Shown one piece after another: positions 39,304 through 48,254 of a stretch of 64,000 nt of DNA. The stretch spans positions 62,001-126,000 of the forward strand of contig NZ_AFQO01000003.1 of assembly GCF_000222025.1 (NCBI RefSeq), given 5' to 3'. How positions within the stretch are numbered: position 1 is the stretch's first letter; the number at the start of each line of letters is the position of its first letter. The translations under genes were made by a program, and so were the position numbers. Below the pieces are notes generated by a model that was given only the letters and a program-made list of their open reading frames with translations, had not been told where the DNA came from and ran no database searches. Source of the DNA: Haemophilus haemolyticus M19501. GTDB lineage: Bacteria; Pseudomonadota; Gammaproteobacteria; Enterobacterales; Pasteurellaceae.

Positions 39304-40164
39304 TTATTCGTTAAAACGGATTAAGCCTTCTTGTTGTGTTGTCGCGATTAATTGACCATCTTGCGAGAAAATTTGCCCGCGTGCTAAGCCACGGCCTCCA
39401 AAGGCATTATTGCTTTCAATTGCGTGCAAATGCCAGTGATTTAAATCAAACGGACGATGGAACCAAATACTATGATCAATGGTTGCGACTTTCATTCCTT
39501 TTTGTAAAAAGCCTTTTTCGTGCGGATGAAGAGCGGTCAAAATACAGTGAAAATCGGAAAAATAAGCCAATAAACATTGCTGAATTTTTATATCAAGCGG
39601 TGTTTCACCATTGGTTTTAAACCAAGAATATTGCTCGGCTGGCAATTTTGTCCCATTAAATGGGTTATTCAAATATTTGGTTCTCACCTCAAATGGACGC
39701 TCAGCTGCAAATTTTTCATTGAGTGGTTCTGGCAAGGTTTGAGCTACTTTTTGTAGCATCATATTTTCATCTGTAAAGTCTTCAGGCGCGCCAGCATTTG
39801 GCATCGTATTTTGATGTTCAAAACCTTTTTCCGGCACTTGGAAAGAAGCAGTTACATGGCAAATGGTATTTTTATGTTGAATGGCTTTTACGCGTAATGC
39901 AGAAAAGTTACGCCCTTCACGCAAGGTTTCCACATCGTAAATAATTGGATATTGGCTGTCTCCCGGAGCAAGAAAATAGGCATGACAAGAATGTAAAATG
40001 CGATCTTCAGGCGCGACCTGCATTGCTGCTGATAATGCTTGAGCCACAACTTGCCCACCAAATACTTGGCGAAAACCTAAATCTTGGCTTTCACCACGAA
40101 AGATTAAATCATCAATTTTTTCAAGTTTAAGAAGATGAATGAGGTTATTGAGAATATCTGACAT
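39304..40164 (-). CDS. tesB: Acyl-CoA thioesterase II
   Basis: A 286-residue double-hotdog thioesterase that hydrolyses medium and long acyl-CoAs. FRGESQDLGFRQVFGGQVV at the N-terminus and SIWFHRPFDLNHWHLHAIES near the C-terminus are typical. The start at 40164 (MSDILNN) gives the family length; the frame remains open upstream. It shares a transcript with the DUF455 gene. Confidence 0.92.
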   Translation of the reverse strand: MSDILNNLIHLLKLEKIDDLIFRGESQDLGFRQVFGGQVVAQALSAAMQVAPEDRILHSCHAYFLAPGDSQYPIIYDVETLREGRNFSALRVKAIQHKNTICHVTASFQVPEKGFEHQNTMPNAGAPEDFTDENMMLQKVAQTLPEPLNEKFAAERPFEVRTKYLNNPFNGTKLPAEQYSWFKTNGETPLDIKIQQCLLAYFSDFHCILTALHPHEKGFLQKGMKVATIDHSIWFHRPFDLNHWHLHAIESNNAFGGRGLARGQIFSQDGQLIATTQQEGLIRFNE

Positions 40165-40282
40165 ATTGCTTTCCTTGAGGATAAGAAAAAGTGCGGTTAT
40201 TTTAGCGGAGATTTTGGGGAATACCAAAGTTGGAAACAAAAAGCACGCATTAAAAAATACGTGCTATTGCTAGAGAATTAAA

Positions 40283-42406
40283 TCAAAGATGTTTAACTCT
40301 TCTCTTCACTTCTTCCTGTTTTCCCGCATTAAATGGGCGGGCATCAGGGCTGCCTAGATAGCCACATACGCGGCGAGTGACAGATACTTTTGTGCTATCG
40401 TGATTGCCACATTTAGGGCAAACAAAACCTTTACTGGTACATTCAAACTCGCCAGTGAAACCACATTCATAACATTCGTCAATCGGTGTGTTTGTGCCGT
40501 AGTAAGGCACGCGATCGTAGCTATAATCCCATACATCTTCCAATGCTTTTAAGTTGTGTTGAATATTTGGATATTCTCCGTAGCAAATAAAACCGCCGCT
40601 GGCGAGTGGGGGATATGCCATTTCAAAATCCAGTTTGTCGTAAGGATTCACTTTCTTTTCTACATCTAAGTGGTAACTATTTGTGTAGTAGCCTTTATCC
40701 GTGACGCCTTCAATCACGCCAAATTTTTTGGTGTCTAGACGGCAGAATCGGTCGCATAAGTTTTCACTTGGCGTAGAGTAAAGGCTGAAGGCATAGCCTG
40801 TTTCTTTTTGCCAGCGTTTCACTGCCTCGCTAAGGTGGCGAACAATCGCAATGCCTTTTTCGCGTAATTGTTCATCATCAAAAATATGCCCTTTGTTATA
40901 TAGCGCATTAATGGTTTCGTGAATACCGATATAGCCGAGTGAAATAGAGGCGCGTCCATTTTTGAAAATTTGTGCCACATTTTCATCCGCTTTTAACCGC
41001 ACTCCGCATGCGCCTTCCATATAAAGAATGGGGGCAACGCGCGCTTTGGTATTTTCAAGGCGGGCAATACGTGTCATTAATGCTTTTTTCGCAATAGCTA
41101 AACGCTCATCTAAAGTGCGGTAGAAATCTTCTTCGTTTTTAGACTCCAACGCGATACGCGGTAAATTCAAACTCACCACGCCAAGATTATTACGCCCATC
41201 GTGAATTTCGTGGCCGTTTTCTTCGTATGCACCTAAAAAGCTACGGCATCCCATAGGGGCTTTAAAAGAGCCTGTGACTTTGACAACCTGATCGTAATTG
41301 AGAATATCTGGATACATACGTTTTGATGCACATTCCAATGCGAGTTGTTTAATATCGTAATTCGGATCGCCTTGAGTTTGGTTCAATCCTTTTTTGATGG
41401 TGAAAACGAGTTTTGGAAAGACTGGCGTTTTATGATTTTTTCCTAGTCCACGAATACGATTTTTTAAAATAGCTTGCTGAATTAAGCGGGATTGCCAGCT
41501 TGTACCTAAACCAAAACCAAAGGTCACAAATGGCGTTTGTCCGTTTGAAGTGTGCAATGTATTTACTTCATATTCTAAAGATTGGAAGGCATCGAAACAT
41601 TCTTTTTCAATCAATGCTTTTGCATAACCTTCAACATCAGGCACATTCCATTCTTGGGCATGTTTGAGGTGTTTTTCGTAACTGATTTGTACATAAGGGG
41701 AAAGTACTTCATCAATGCGATTAATGGTTGTGCCACCGTAAATATGGCTGGCGACTTGGGCGATAATTTGTGCTGTCACTGCTGTTGCGGTGCCAATGGA
41801 TTTAGGGGGTTCGATTTCCGCATTACCCATTTTGAAACCACGAGAAAGCATCCCTTCTAAATCAACTAACATACAGTTAAACATTGGAAAGAATGGCGCG
41901 TAATCTAAATCGTGATAATGAATTTCACCTTTTTCGTGAGCCTCTACCACATCGCGTGGAAGAATATGGTGCTTGGCATAATGTTTTGCCACAATTCCAG
42001 CAAGCAAATCACGTTGCGTTGGGATCACTTTCGCGTCTTTATTGGCGTTTTCATTAAGTAATTCTACGTTGCTTTGTTCAATCAAACCTTCAATTTCTTT
42101 TGTTAGCTGGCTACGTTTTTCTCGCGCTAAATCACGATCATGACGATATTCGATATACGCACGAGCAACCTCAGGATAACGACTTGCCATCAATTTATCT
42201 TCAACGATTTTTTGAATCTGATTAATATCAATCTCGCCTTGATGATGGGTGAAAATCTCATTTCCTACTTCTTGCCCAATTTGGTGGCAATAAAATTCAT
42301 CGGAAATATTGACCGCACTTGCGGCTTTTTTAATGGCATTGATGATACGTTGAATCTCAAACTCCGCACGAGAATCATCGCGCTTGATGACCCCAAAGTT
42401 ACTCAT
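40283..42406 (-). CDS. nrdD: Anaerobic ribonucleoside-triphosphate reductase
   Basis: A 707-residue glycyl-radical enzyme that makes deoxynucleotides without oxygen. An N-terminal ATP-cone (residues about 1-95) senses nucleotides. The C-terminus holds a four-Cys zinc site (CYECGFTGEFEC, then CPKCG) and the glycyl-radical loop RRVCGYLGSPDARP. The activase gene nrdG is not adjacent. Three NrdR boxes precede the gene. Confidence 0.96.
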   Translation of the reverse strand: MSNFGVIKRDDSRAEFEIQRIINAIKKAASAVNISDEFYCHQIGQEVGNEIFTHHQGEIDINQIQKIVEDKLMASRYPEVARAYIEYRHDRDLAREKRSQLTKEIEGLIEQSNVELLNENANKDAKVIPTQRDLLAGIVAKHYAKHHILPRDVVEAHEKGEIHYHDLDYAPFFPMFNCMLVDLEGMLSRGFKMGNAEIEPPKSIGTATAVTAQIIAQVASHIYGGTTINRIDEVLSPYVQISYEKHLKHAQEWNVPDVEGYAKALIEKECFDAFQSLEYEVNTLHTSNGQTPFVTFGFGLGTSWQSRLIQQAILKNRIRGLGKNHKTPVFPKLVFTIKKGLNQTQGDPNYDIKQLALECASKRMYPDILNYDQVVKVTGSFKAPMGCRSFLGAYEENGHEIHDGRNNLGVVSLNLPRIALESKNEEDFYRTLDERLAIAKKALMTRIARLENTKARVAPILYMEGACGVRLKADENVAQIFKNGRASISLGYIGIHETINALYNKGHIFDDEQLREKGIAIVRHLSEAVKRWQKETGYAFSLYSTPSENLCDRFCRLDTKKFGVIEGVTDKGYYTNSYHLDVEKKVNPYDKLDFEMAYPPLASGGFICYGEYPNIQHNLKALEDVWDYSYDRVPYYGTNTPIDECYECGFTGEFECTSKGFVCPKCGNHDSTKVSVTRRVCGYLGSPDARPFNAGKQEEVKRRVKHL

Positions 42407-42413
42407 GATATAG

Positions 42414-42493
42414 CTCCAATATATAGTGTTTTTGAAATGCGGACTGCACTATATATAGATCTAAAAAGATAATCAACACATAATATGTAGTGT
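42414..42493. promoter_or_regulatory. Three NrdR boxes upstream of nrdD
   Basis: Box 1 at 42414-42429 (CCAATATATAGTGT), box 2 at 42446-42461 (GCACTATATATAGAT) and box 3 at 42478-42493 (ACATAATATGTAGTGT) each resemble ACACWAYATMTWGTGT. Their centres are 32 bp apart in each step, three helical turns, the spacing known for NrdR pairs. Boxes 1 and 3 keep a perfect GTGT half; box 2 is weaker. Confidence 0.8.
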
Positions 42494-42664
42494 TTTTAGG
42501 GGTTTTATTGCAAGAGAATTTTGTTAAAGATTGATTTTATTAGAAAAATATCAAATTAAGTTGTTGAGAACTTTTCTCAAACATTTTTTGATTTTGTGAG
42601 CGAGATCAAAGTTTTTATTTTTTAAATGGAGAGTGTGAACAATAAAATTAATCATATAATTTTT

Positions 42665-42918
42665 ATGCTTGAGCTTGGTAAAGGTTTTGCCCTTGTGTAT
42701 CGTCAAGGCCATATTCGTAAGGAAACCTGAGATTTTTTTATCGATCTAGTTTTCTATACCCATATTCTGAAATGCTTTGTAACTGTTGAACTGAAAAACT
42801 GACTCATCAAGATATTGGGCAGCTGGATATGTATGTGCGAATGTATGATGATTTGAAAAAGCTTCCAAATACTACCCAAACCATTAGTTTGCTGCTTTGC
42901 ATTGCAAACGGTCGGTGA
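42665..42918 (+). pseudogene. Remnant of a YhcG/DUF1016 PDDEXK nuclease gene
   Basis: In one frame LELGKGFALVYRQGHI is followed by a stop, then DFFIDLVFYTHILKCFVTVE in the same frame; after another stop, a +1 change leads to LTHQDIGQLDMYVRMYDDLK and SLLLCIANGR. These match, in order, the C-terminal nuclease domain of YhcG-family proteins, including the catalytic Asp in IDLVFY and the Glu-x-Lys in VELK. The N-terminal half is missing. YhcG-type nucleases are common in defence islands. Confidence 0.8.
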
Positions 42919-42961
42919 AGTGGAATTTTTGTTGTTTGATTTGAGATAGTAAGATTTTTTC

Positions 42962-42997
42962 TAAAAAACACCGCTTGTATTATGCTTACAAGCGGTG
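42962..42997 (-). terminator. Terminator of the GTPase operon, made of an Actinobacillus-type uptake core pair
   Basis: CACCGCTTGTA pairs with TACAAGCGGTG, followed on the minus strand by TTTTTT. The arms contain ACAAGCGGT, the uptake core of the A. pleuropneumoniae group rather than that of H. influenzae. Confidence 0.8.
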
Positions 42998-43016
42998 GGA
43001 TTTTAAGAGAAATCAG

Positions 43017-43277
43017 CTATCTGAATATACGTTTTACATCGCAAGTTTCTCCATTTTGAAAGATAAGTTTGTTATCGTAAGAATATTGCTCGTAAGATAA
43101 CACTGCTTCATCTCCTCGAGCATATTCATGACAGAATTTAGTTTCAATATAAGTTCCATCAGTAGTACGATACAAATCGGAATCCAATCTTGTTATTTCA
43201 ACTTTATAAAATTCAGCTATGGCAATGGCAGGAATTGCTAATAAACCTAAACATAATAATTTGTTTTTATAGAACAT
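43017..43277 (-). CDS. Small exported protein, last gene of the GTPase operon
   Basis: An 86-residue protein with a clear signal peptide (KLLCLGLLAIPAIAIA) and a short mature part of about 64 residues with two cysteines (KFCHEY and ETCDVK) that could form a disulfide. I recognise no family. It begins 12 bp after the lipoprotein gene and is followed by the operon terminator, so it probably acts in the periplasm with that lipoprotein. Confidence 0.6.
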   Translation of the reverse strand: MFYKNKLLCLGLLAIPAIAIAEFYKVEITRLDSDLYRTTDGTYIETKFCHEYARGDEAVLSYEQYSYDNKLIFQNGETCDVKRIFR

Positions 43278-43289
43278 TTTAATTCTCCA

Positions 43290-44342
43290 TTATTCTTGAT
43301 AATTAATCCATTGTGCCTGCCTATTGATGTAGCCAGTATGCCCATTGTAAGTAATTTTTGTTACGCCATTTTTAAAAGCACCCCATATAACATTATCTAA
43401 TGTTGGTGAAATCACCCAAGCTCCGTTTTTATCAATAAAACCCCATTTGCCACCTTGACAGTTGTTACCGTACCCTGTTTCAGAGACAGCAGCTAAGCCT
43501 TCGCTGAAATACCATACGCAGGAAAATTTAGGATAAATTTGATACTGGCCATTTGTATTAATATAGCCCCATTTTCCATCCGTTGTTTTCACTGCGGCCA
43601 AACCATCATAGAAATCAGCGGCATAAGCCCATTGTGGTTTTATTATGAATTGTCCATCTTGATTGATATGCCCCCACAATGCGCCATCTTGATATTTCGC
43701 TAAGTCATAACGGAATTTTTTGCCTTTTGCTCTTGCTTTAATCGCATCGACTTCGGCTTTACGCTGTTTGGCTTCTTCGTTTAAACGTGCTTGTTCTTGT
43801 GCTTTTGCTTCAGCATCTAATTTGGCTTTTTCTTGGGCAAGTGTTCTCGCCTTTGCTTCCTCCAAAGCGATTTGCTTTGCTTGAGCTTTTGCTTGTGCTT
43901 CTAATTTCGCTTTTTCTAATGCGACTTTGTCAGCTTTATCTTTCTCGTTTTGTTGTTTCATCAACGCACGAGAACGTTCGCAAGCCTTTAATTCGCTTTG
44001 TTTGCACCCCTCTTCATAATAGAACGCGGCTTTTTCTAAATCAGTTTGGCTCTCATAAATTTCCCCTAATTTATAGGCGGCTTGTCCATTTTTCTGATTA
44101 GCAGATTTTTCTAAAAAAGTGACCGCTTTTTCTCTGTTTCCTTCCTCAAGTAATAAAGTAGCAAAGTTGAATTGTGATTCTGCATCGCCATAATTTGCTG
44201 CCTTTTCACAGAAAGAAATTGAAAGAGCACGCATTGCCTCATCATTGATTAAGGTTTTACATTGTTCTGCATTTTCATCAGAGCAAGCAGTTAATAATAG
44301 TGGAGAAAGCAAAAGAAATGCTTTTAATTTATTTCGTTTCAC
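43290..44342 (-). CDS. Sel1-like/WG-repeat lipoprotein of the GTPase operon
   Basis: A 350-residue lipoprotein (lipobox LLTAC, Cys20). Residues about 30-130 are Sel1/TPR-like helical repeats (DAESQFNFATLLLEEGNREK and AAYKLGEIYESQTDLEKAAF). Residues about 135-205 form an Ala/Lys/Glu helix rich in heptads, like a TolA stalk. The C-terminal 140 residues hold three or four WG repeats (GALWGHINQDGQFIIKPQWA, GKWGYINTNGQYQIYPKF, GKWGFIDKNGAWVISP). Such proteins usually bind partners rather than catalyse. It starts directly after the stop of the GAP1-like gene, so it should be co-translated with it. Confidence 0.7.
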   Translation of the reverse strand: MKRNKLKAFLLLSPLLLTACSDENAEQCKTLINDEAMRALSISFCEKAANYGDAESQFNFATLLLEEGNREKAVTFLEKSANQKNGQAAYKLGEIYESQTDLEKAAFYYEEGCKQSELKACERSRALMKQQNEKDKADKVALEKAKLEAQAKAQAKQIALEEAKARTLAQEKAKLDAEAKAQEQARLNEEAKQRKAEVDAIKARAKGKKFRYDLAKYQDGALWGHINQDGQFIIKPQWAYAADFYDGLAAVKTTDGKWGYINTNGQYQIYPKFSCVWYFSEGLAAVSETGYGNNCQGGKWGFIDKNGAWVISPTLDNVIWGAFKNGVTKITYNGHTGYINRQAQWINYQE

Positions 44343-45695
44343 TTATTTTCCTCTCTTATTCTTATCTACTTCTAAAGGTAATCTATCAGAAGAGTTTGTT
44401 TTAGAACGTAATTCGTTAAGTTTTCCTTCTAATTTAGAATTATTACCTTTTAGTTCAGAAATATAATTTTGTTGATTGGTTATTGTATTGGTTTTCTCTG
44501 TTATTTTTGTCTCAAGATCTGAAGATTGAAGTCCCATCCAAATAAGCAATATTGATAAAACAATCACAATAAATCCCAAAATACCTGATAAAATAATCCA
44601 ACTTGGTTTGGTTACTTTTTGGGGTGGAAGCATCACATTATCCGTTGCAGATTTAATTACAGATGATATTTTTGAACTGAATTCGGTTAGTTTTGTATCT
44701 AAACGCTGATCTATTCGTTGATCTATTGCAGGAGAAACTTCCGAAATAATACCCTTTGCAAATTTTGAAAGCTTAATTTGACCTAAACCAGCTAACTCAA
44801 GCAGTTTATTTTTTTCTTCCTCAATTTTATTAACTTGTTGTTGGAAGAGAGCTTCTTGCTCTTGAACTTTCTTATTGATAATCTGCTCTTGCTCTTCATT
44901 TAAGCGTTTAATTTCATTTATTGCATCCTGATATTTCTTGCTTAACTCTTGAATATAAGAGTGTAAATAATGAATTTCAGATTTATAAGGCGAAACAAAG
45001 ACATCTAAACTAAATAATTGCGCTGACGAAATCTGTAATCGTTTCATCTTGCGTACTTGTGCAGAAATATGTTCACTTTCTGTAAAGAAAATATCTTTAT
45101 ATTGATAATATAATCCGCTTGCTATCAAGTATTCTGCCACTCTTAACACTTCATCTTTTTGGCAGTGAATAAATAAAAAATCAGATGGAGGTGTTTTAGT
45201 AATGCTATTTTTAACTGGTGCAACAAGTTGAATTTTATCTAATGCTTTGGGAGCTTCAAATGTTTTACCTGTAATACTGGTATGATAAGCCTTTTTCTCG
45301 TTGTCAATAAAGTGAGTCATTTGATAAATACTTAATTGACGAAGACCAGAAAAAATATCTTTTATGCTGTTAGGCGAAAATGAAGCATTAGCCGTTTCAA
45401 TAAAGCTACCAAAATAAGTGCCAGCACGGCTTTGCCCTTGCTCATAAATAGAAAAGTATTCCGCAAAGCCCAAAATCGTTGCATTTTGTTCAATACGACT
45501 GACTAACGCATATAAAGGCTCGTTATCATCCGATTTAGGAGAAGGCAAACAGCCTCCTAAATCTTGTGCTAACTCAAAAGCTGTTTTGCCTAATTTAAGT
45601 TGTTCATCAATTCCATCACTCGTGAATTGGCGACCCGCTGGGGTTCCCACTAATCCCCAGCCTAAGTATTGTTTAAAATTTTGTTCTTGTGCCAT
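44343..45695 (-). CDS. GAP1-like coiled-coil protein with C-terminal membrane anchor
   Basis: A 450-residue protein. The N-terminal 170 residues (QYLGWGLVGTPAGRQFTSDG, then FSIYEQGQSRAGTYFGSFIE) resemble the N-terminal domain of GTPase-associated protein 1, where a short G-x-S/D-R-x-G-x-x-F loop is typical; this is pattern recognition, not a search result. A coiled coil spans roughly 245-300 and 315-350. One strong membrane segment (SWIILSGILGFIVIVLSILL, near 375-397) is followed by another coiled coil. It overlaps the upstream GTPase gene by one base. It would tether the GTPase complex to the inner membrane. Confidence 0.55.
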   Translation of the reverse strand: MAQEQNFKQYLGWGLVGTPAGRQFTSDGIDEQLKLGKTAFELAQDLGGCLPSPKSDDNEPLYALVSRIEQNATILGFAEYFSIYEQGQSRAGTYFGSFIETANASFSPNSIKDIFSGLRQLSIYQMTHFIDNEKKAYHTSITGKTFEAPKALDKIQLVAPVKNSITKTPPSDFLFIHCQKDEVLRVAEYLIASGLYYQYKDIFFTESEHISAQVRKMKRLQISSAQLFSLDVFVSPYKSEIHYLHSYIQELSKKYQDAINEIKRLNEEQEQIINKKVQEQEALFQQQVNKIEEEKNKLLELAGLGQIKLSKFAKGIISEVSPAIDQRIDQRLDTKLTEFSSKISSVIKSATDNVMLPPQKVTKPSWIILSGILGFIVIVLSILLIWMGLQSSDLETKITEKTNTITNQQNYISELKGNNSKLEGKLNELRSKTNSSDRLPLEVDKNKRGK

Positions 45696-46843
45696 TATGC
45701 TTTTCCACTAAACCAACGCTTAAATTTGTCCCAACAATTTAGTTCTTTTACGGGTGAAACCCCCATACCTTCTTTATATAACCAATTAAAGAATTTCTCT
45801 GGACACTCTTTATCAAATTCCGTTAATAAATCTGAATTGACCGAAAATTTACCCATTCGATAAAAAATAGTTTTATTATTTGGCGATTCATTAAAGAAAC
45901 TATTTGCAAAAGCTGGAATTTTTTCTAATGCATAAAGCATAGGATCGTAACTATTATGTTCAACCGCCGCCATATCGCCAGCAAAGATTTTATCCGCTTT
46001 AGAAAGCAGTAAAGCTTTTGGAAATTGCTTATCTTGACTGCTTTGAATATATTGAATTTTGGTAAAGACTTCGCTCAGTACATTCATTTGTGGAATTTTG
46101 CCGTTATCTGATAAGGATTGATCGTAAACAAAGGCAATTTTGGTTTTTACATTTGACTCTAAAATAGCAGTTAAATAATTTGGCAACATACCCGATTTAT
46201 TTTTATCTCGACTATGGAATGCTTCTTCTGAATGTTCGCCTGAAGCATCTACAAACACGATCTCAATCGGTGGCTTAGATTTATCCGTTGGCGTAAAAGA
46301 AATATGCATTTCAAAGTATTGTTTGGTATCAGTACTGGTTAATTTTTTCGTACCAACAATGCCATTAAACCTATCTTGTAATTGATAGAATAATTCTTCT
46401 TCACTTTCAGTCGTCCTGTCGGTTTGTAGGTAGACCACGCCACCAATATAATTTTTCATATAGTGAAGTACGCTACCAATAATCCATGTTTTACCCGAAG
46501 CTGGGCTACCAAAGAATAAAACATAGTGTTTGTTATCTGCATTTTCATTCAACGCTTTAACACGTTCATGATATTCTTCATCAGATAATTCTTTCACTTC
46601 ACGTTTATCCAATTTTGCCTGTTTATTGATTGGTGTATGCGTGTAGTTTGAATTAAATTCTGGTAATGGCTCAAAAGTGGCAAATTCATTTTTTTCGATG
46701 ACAGGTTCTTCCGTTACGAAATCAGGCGGTGGATTTTCTTCCTTAATTTGCAAATCGGCTTTTTCTAAATCAATTGTAGAAGTTGGCTCTTCCGTTGGTT
46801 GTTCTATTGTTTGCTCTACGGCTTCAAATGGATTCTTTAACAT
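45695..46843 (-). CDS. GTPase-like P-loop protein, core of the five-gene operon
   Basis: A 382-residue soluble protein. The first 85 residues are acidic, Pro/Glu-rich and probably disordered. The NTPase domain has G1 GSPASGKT (112-119), a G3-like VFVDASGEH (DASG 199-202) and a G4-like LLSKADKI (281-284), the order expected of a small GTPase; SKAD replaces the usual NKxD. This suits a GTPase of the kind paired with GAP1 proteins. The stop overlaps the next start by one base (ATAATGG), so the pair is coupled. No known cellular homologue is recognised. Confidence 0.6.
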   Translation of the reverse strand: MLKNPFEAVEQTIEQPTEEPTSTIDLEKADLQIKEENPPPDFVTEEPVIEKNEFATFEPLPEFNSNYTHTPINKQAKLDKREVKELSDEEYHERVKALNENADNKHYVLFFGSPASGKTWIIGSVLHYMKNYIGGVVYLQTDRTTESEEELFYQLQDRFNGIVGTKKLTSTDTKQYFEMHISFTPTDKSKPPIEIVFVDASGEHSEEAFHSRDKNKSGMLPNYLTAILESNVKTKIAFVYDQSLSDNGKIPQMNVLSEVFTKIQYIQSSQDKQFPKALLLSKADKIFAGDMAAVEHNSYDPMLYALEKIPAFANSFFNESPNNKTIFYRMGKFSVNSDLLTEFDKECPEKFFNWLYKEGMGVSPVKELNCWDKFKRWFSGKA

Positions 46844-46851
46844 ACCGCCTC

Positions 46852-47898
46852 CTACATTGAACGACCAGAATGAATTACTTGTGCAGGTTCTTTTTCGTTA
46901 CGACCGAAGAACACGAGTAAACTTAATACTACCGCCCAGTCGATAAAGAAACACACAATTACAAATAGGAATGCAATAAATGGTTCATTGGTAAATGCAG
47001 ACTTAAATGAAAATGCAATTTTTCCTACTTCTTGGTTTTCAGAAACCACGTTTTCAAAATTAAATTTAGTTTTATCCTCGTCTTTGAGAGCTTCTTTTGT
47101 ATTTGTAATAATAGTATTAATTGTACTTACGGTATCTAAATTCATTTGTTTAGCCTGTTTATTAAAGTTATCAGATGCACCAACTGAGATGAATTTTTCT
47201 AACAAACGATTAATACTTTCCATTGTTTTTCGCGCTTTTTCGTTATTTTCTTTACGAATATCAAATGTTGCTCGATGATTCTCTGTAACAAATTTCTTAT
47301 ATGCAGATTGCTCAATAATAGCTTTATATCGTTTTGCTAATTGTTCTGGCGTTTGTCCATTTGTACCAAAGTTGGTAATTTTGCCATCTAACATACTTTC
47401 AATTTCAGCAATTAATTCTAAAGCACGTTTACCTAAACCAGGACGAGCAGGATCGGTAATTTGGCTGACTAATTGTTGAGTTAAATCATCAATTTTATTC
47501 CGTTTTTGACTGACTTCTGGATCGTAATTATCAAGTGCTTTATTCGAAGCGCTTAGCACTTTGTTCAACTCTTCTCTATGTTGATTTAATTCATTTACAT
47601 AAAGTTGGCTTTCTTGGTAGTTGGTGTAGATTGCATTAAAATTTCCTGTAAAAGAAAATAGTGAAAAGCAAAAGTAGGCAATCAAAAAGCCTAAAACAGG
47701 CAGATTATTTAGACGACGGTTACCGATTAAGATGGTAAAACCATATAATAGCATTGTGATTGCGGCAGAAAATCCCCAAGCAATTTCTGCACCAAATAAA
47801 TCTTTAAATCCGTTACCCGTTTCCCAGAAACTAATCGCCATAAAAACAAATAAAGGAATATGTACCCAGCCAGGCAGTTTTTTTGTTGTTGGTTTCAT
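46852..47898 (-). CDS. Four-TM protein with long coiled-coil domain, first gene of the operon
   Basis: A 348-residue membrane protein: three membrane segments in the first 95 residues (LPGWVHIPLFVFMAISFW, IAWGFSAAITMLLYGFTILI, LGFLIAYFCFSLFSFT), a helical domain of about 200 residues with heptads, then one C-terminal segment (FLFVIVCFFIDWAVVLSLLV). This resembles membrane sensors with an extracytoplasmic coiled coil. I chose the ATG at 47898 with GAGG upstream; a TTG five codons earlier is also in frame. It ends 8 bp before the GTPase gene. Confidence 0.6.
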   Translation of the reverse strand: MKPTTKKLPGWVHIPLFVFMAISFWETGNGFKDLFGAEIAWGFSAAITMLLYGFTILIGNRRLNNLPVLGFLIAYFCFSLFSFTGNFNAIYTNYQESQLYVNELNQHREELNKVLSASNKALDNYDPEVSQKRNKIDDLTQQLVSQITDPARPGLGKRALELIAEIESMLDGKITNFGTNGQTPEQLAKRYKAIIEQSAYKKFVTENHRATFDIRKENNEKARKTMESINRLLEKFISVGASDNFNKQAKQMNLDTVSTINTIITNTKEALKDEDKTKFNFENVVSENQEVGKIAFSFKSAFTNEPFIAFLFVIVCFFIDWAVVLSLLVFFGRNEKEPAQVIHSGRSM

Positions 47899-47996
47899 TA
47901 TGTAAGACCTCAAAAATATCGATGTAAAATTGAGTATAAATCATACCAATAATGAGCAAAAAAAAACAATCCAATCTCAGATTGTAAATTTTACAT

Positions 47997-48033
47997 ATAA
48001 AAAAACCGCTTGTAGGAAAATACTACAAGCGGT
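47997..48033 (-). terminator. Terminator between the micro-ORFs and the GTPase operon (Actinobacillus-type uptake pair)
   Basis: ACCGCTTGTAG/CTACAAGCGGT with a seven-base loop; on the minus strand it is followed by a T run. Both arms contain ACAAGCGGT. Confidence 0.8.
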
Positions 48034-48076
48034 GAAATTTTGAGATTATTTTGCAAGATTTAAGTCTTGATGCTTT

Positions 48077-48247
48077 TTATGCTTTAGCTTTTTTTGCCAA
48101 AATGCGGTTTTCACATTCTGCGGCTGCAGTTGCGTTCCAAATCCCCGCTAAAGTAAGGATGCCCACAGTCACTATAATCACACCGATGATATAAGAAGAT
48201 GTGTAAGTACCGTTTTCTTTATGCCATTCAATGTTTTTCGCCACCAT
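48077..48247 (-). CDS. 56-residue single-TM protein
   Basis: A short frame with a good ribosome binding site (GAAGG) that encodes a hydrophilic start (MVAKNIEWHKENGTYTSSY), one membrane segment (IIGVIIVTVGILTLAGIW) and a basic tail (ILAKKAKA). I do not recognise it. It begins seven bases after the stop of the preceding 35-residue frame, so translation may be coupled, and it ends before a strong terminator. It could be a small regulator or toxin-like membrane peptide; that is only a guess from size. Confidence 0.5.
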   Translation of the reverse strand: MVAKNIEWHKENGTYTSSYIIGVIIVTVGILTLAGIWNATAAAECENRILAKKAKA

Positions 48248-48254
48248 TTTGCCT

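Noticed and set aside
42140-42472. Plus-strand frame opposite the nrdD start
   Set aside because: Antisense to the ATP-cone of nrdD and crossing the NrdR boxes; no family resemblance.
42594-42612. CRP site TGTGA-N6-TCAAA
   Set aside because: One arm is weak, and the only gene downstream is a decayed nuclease; kept out of the feature list.
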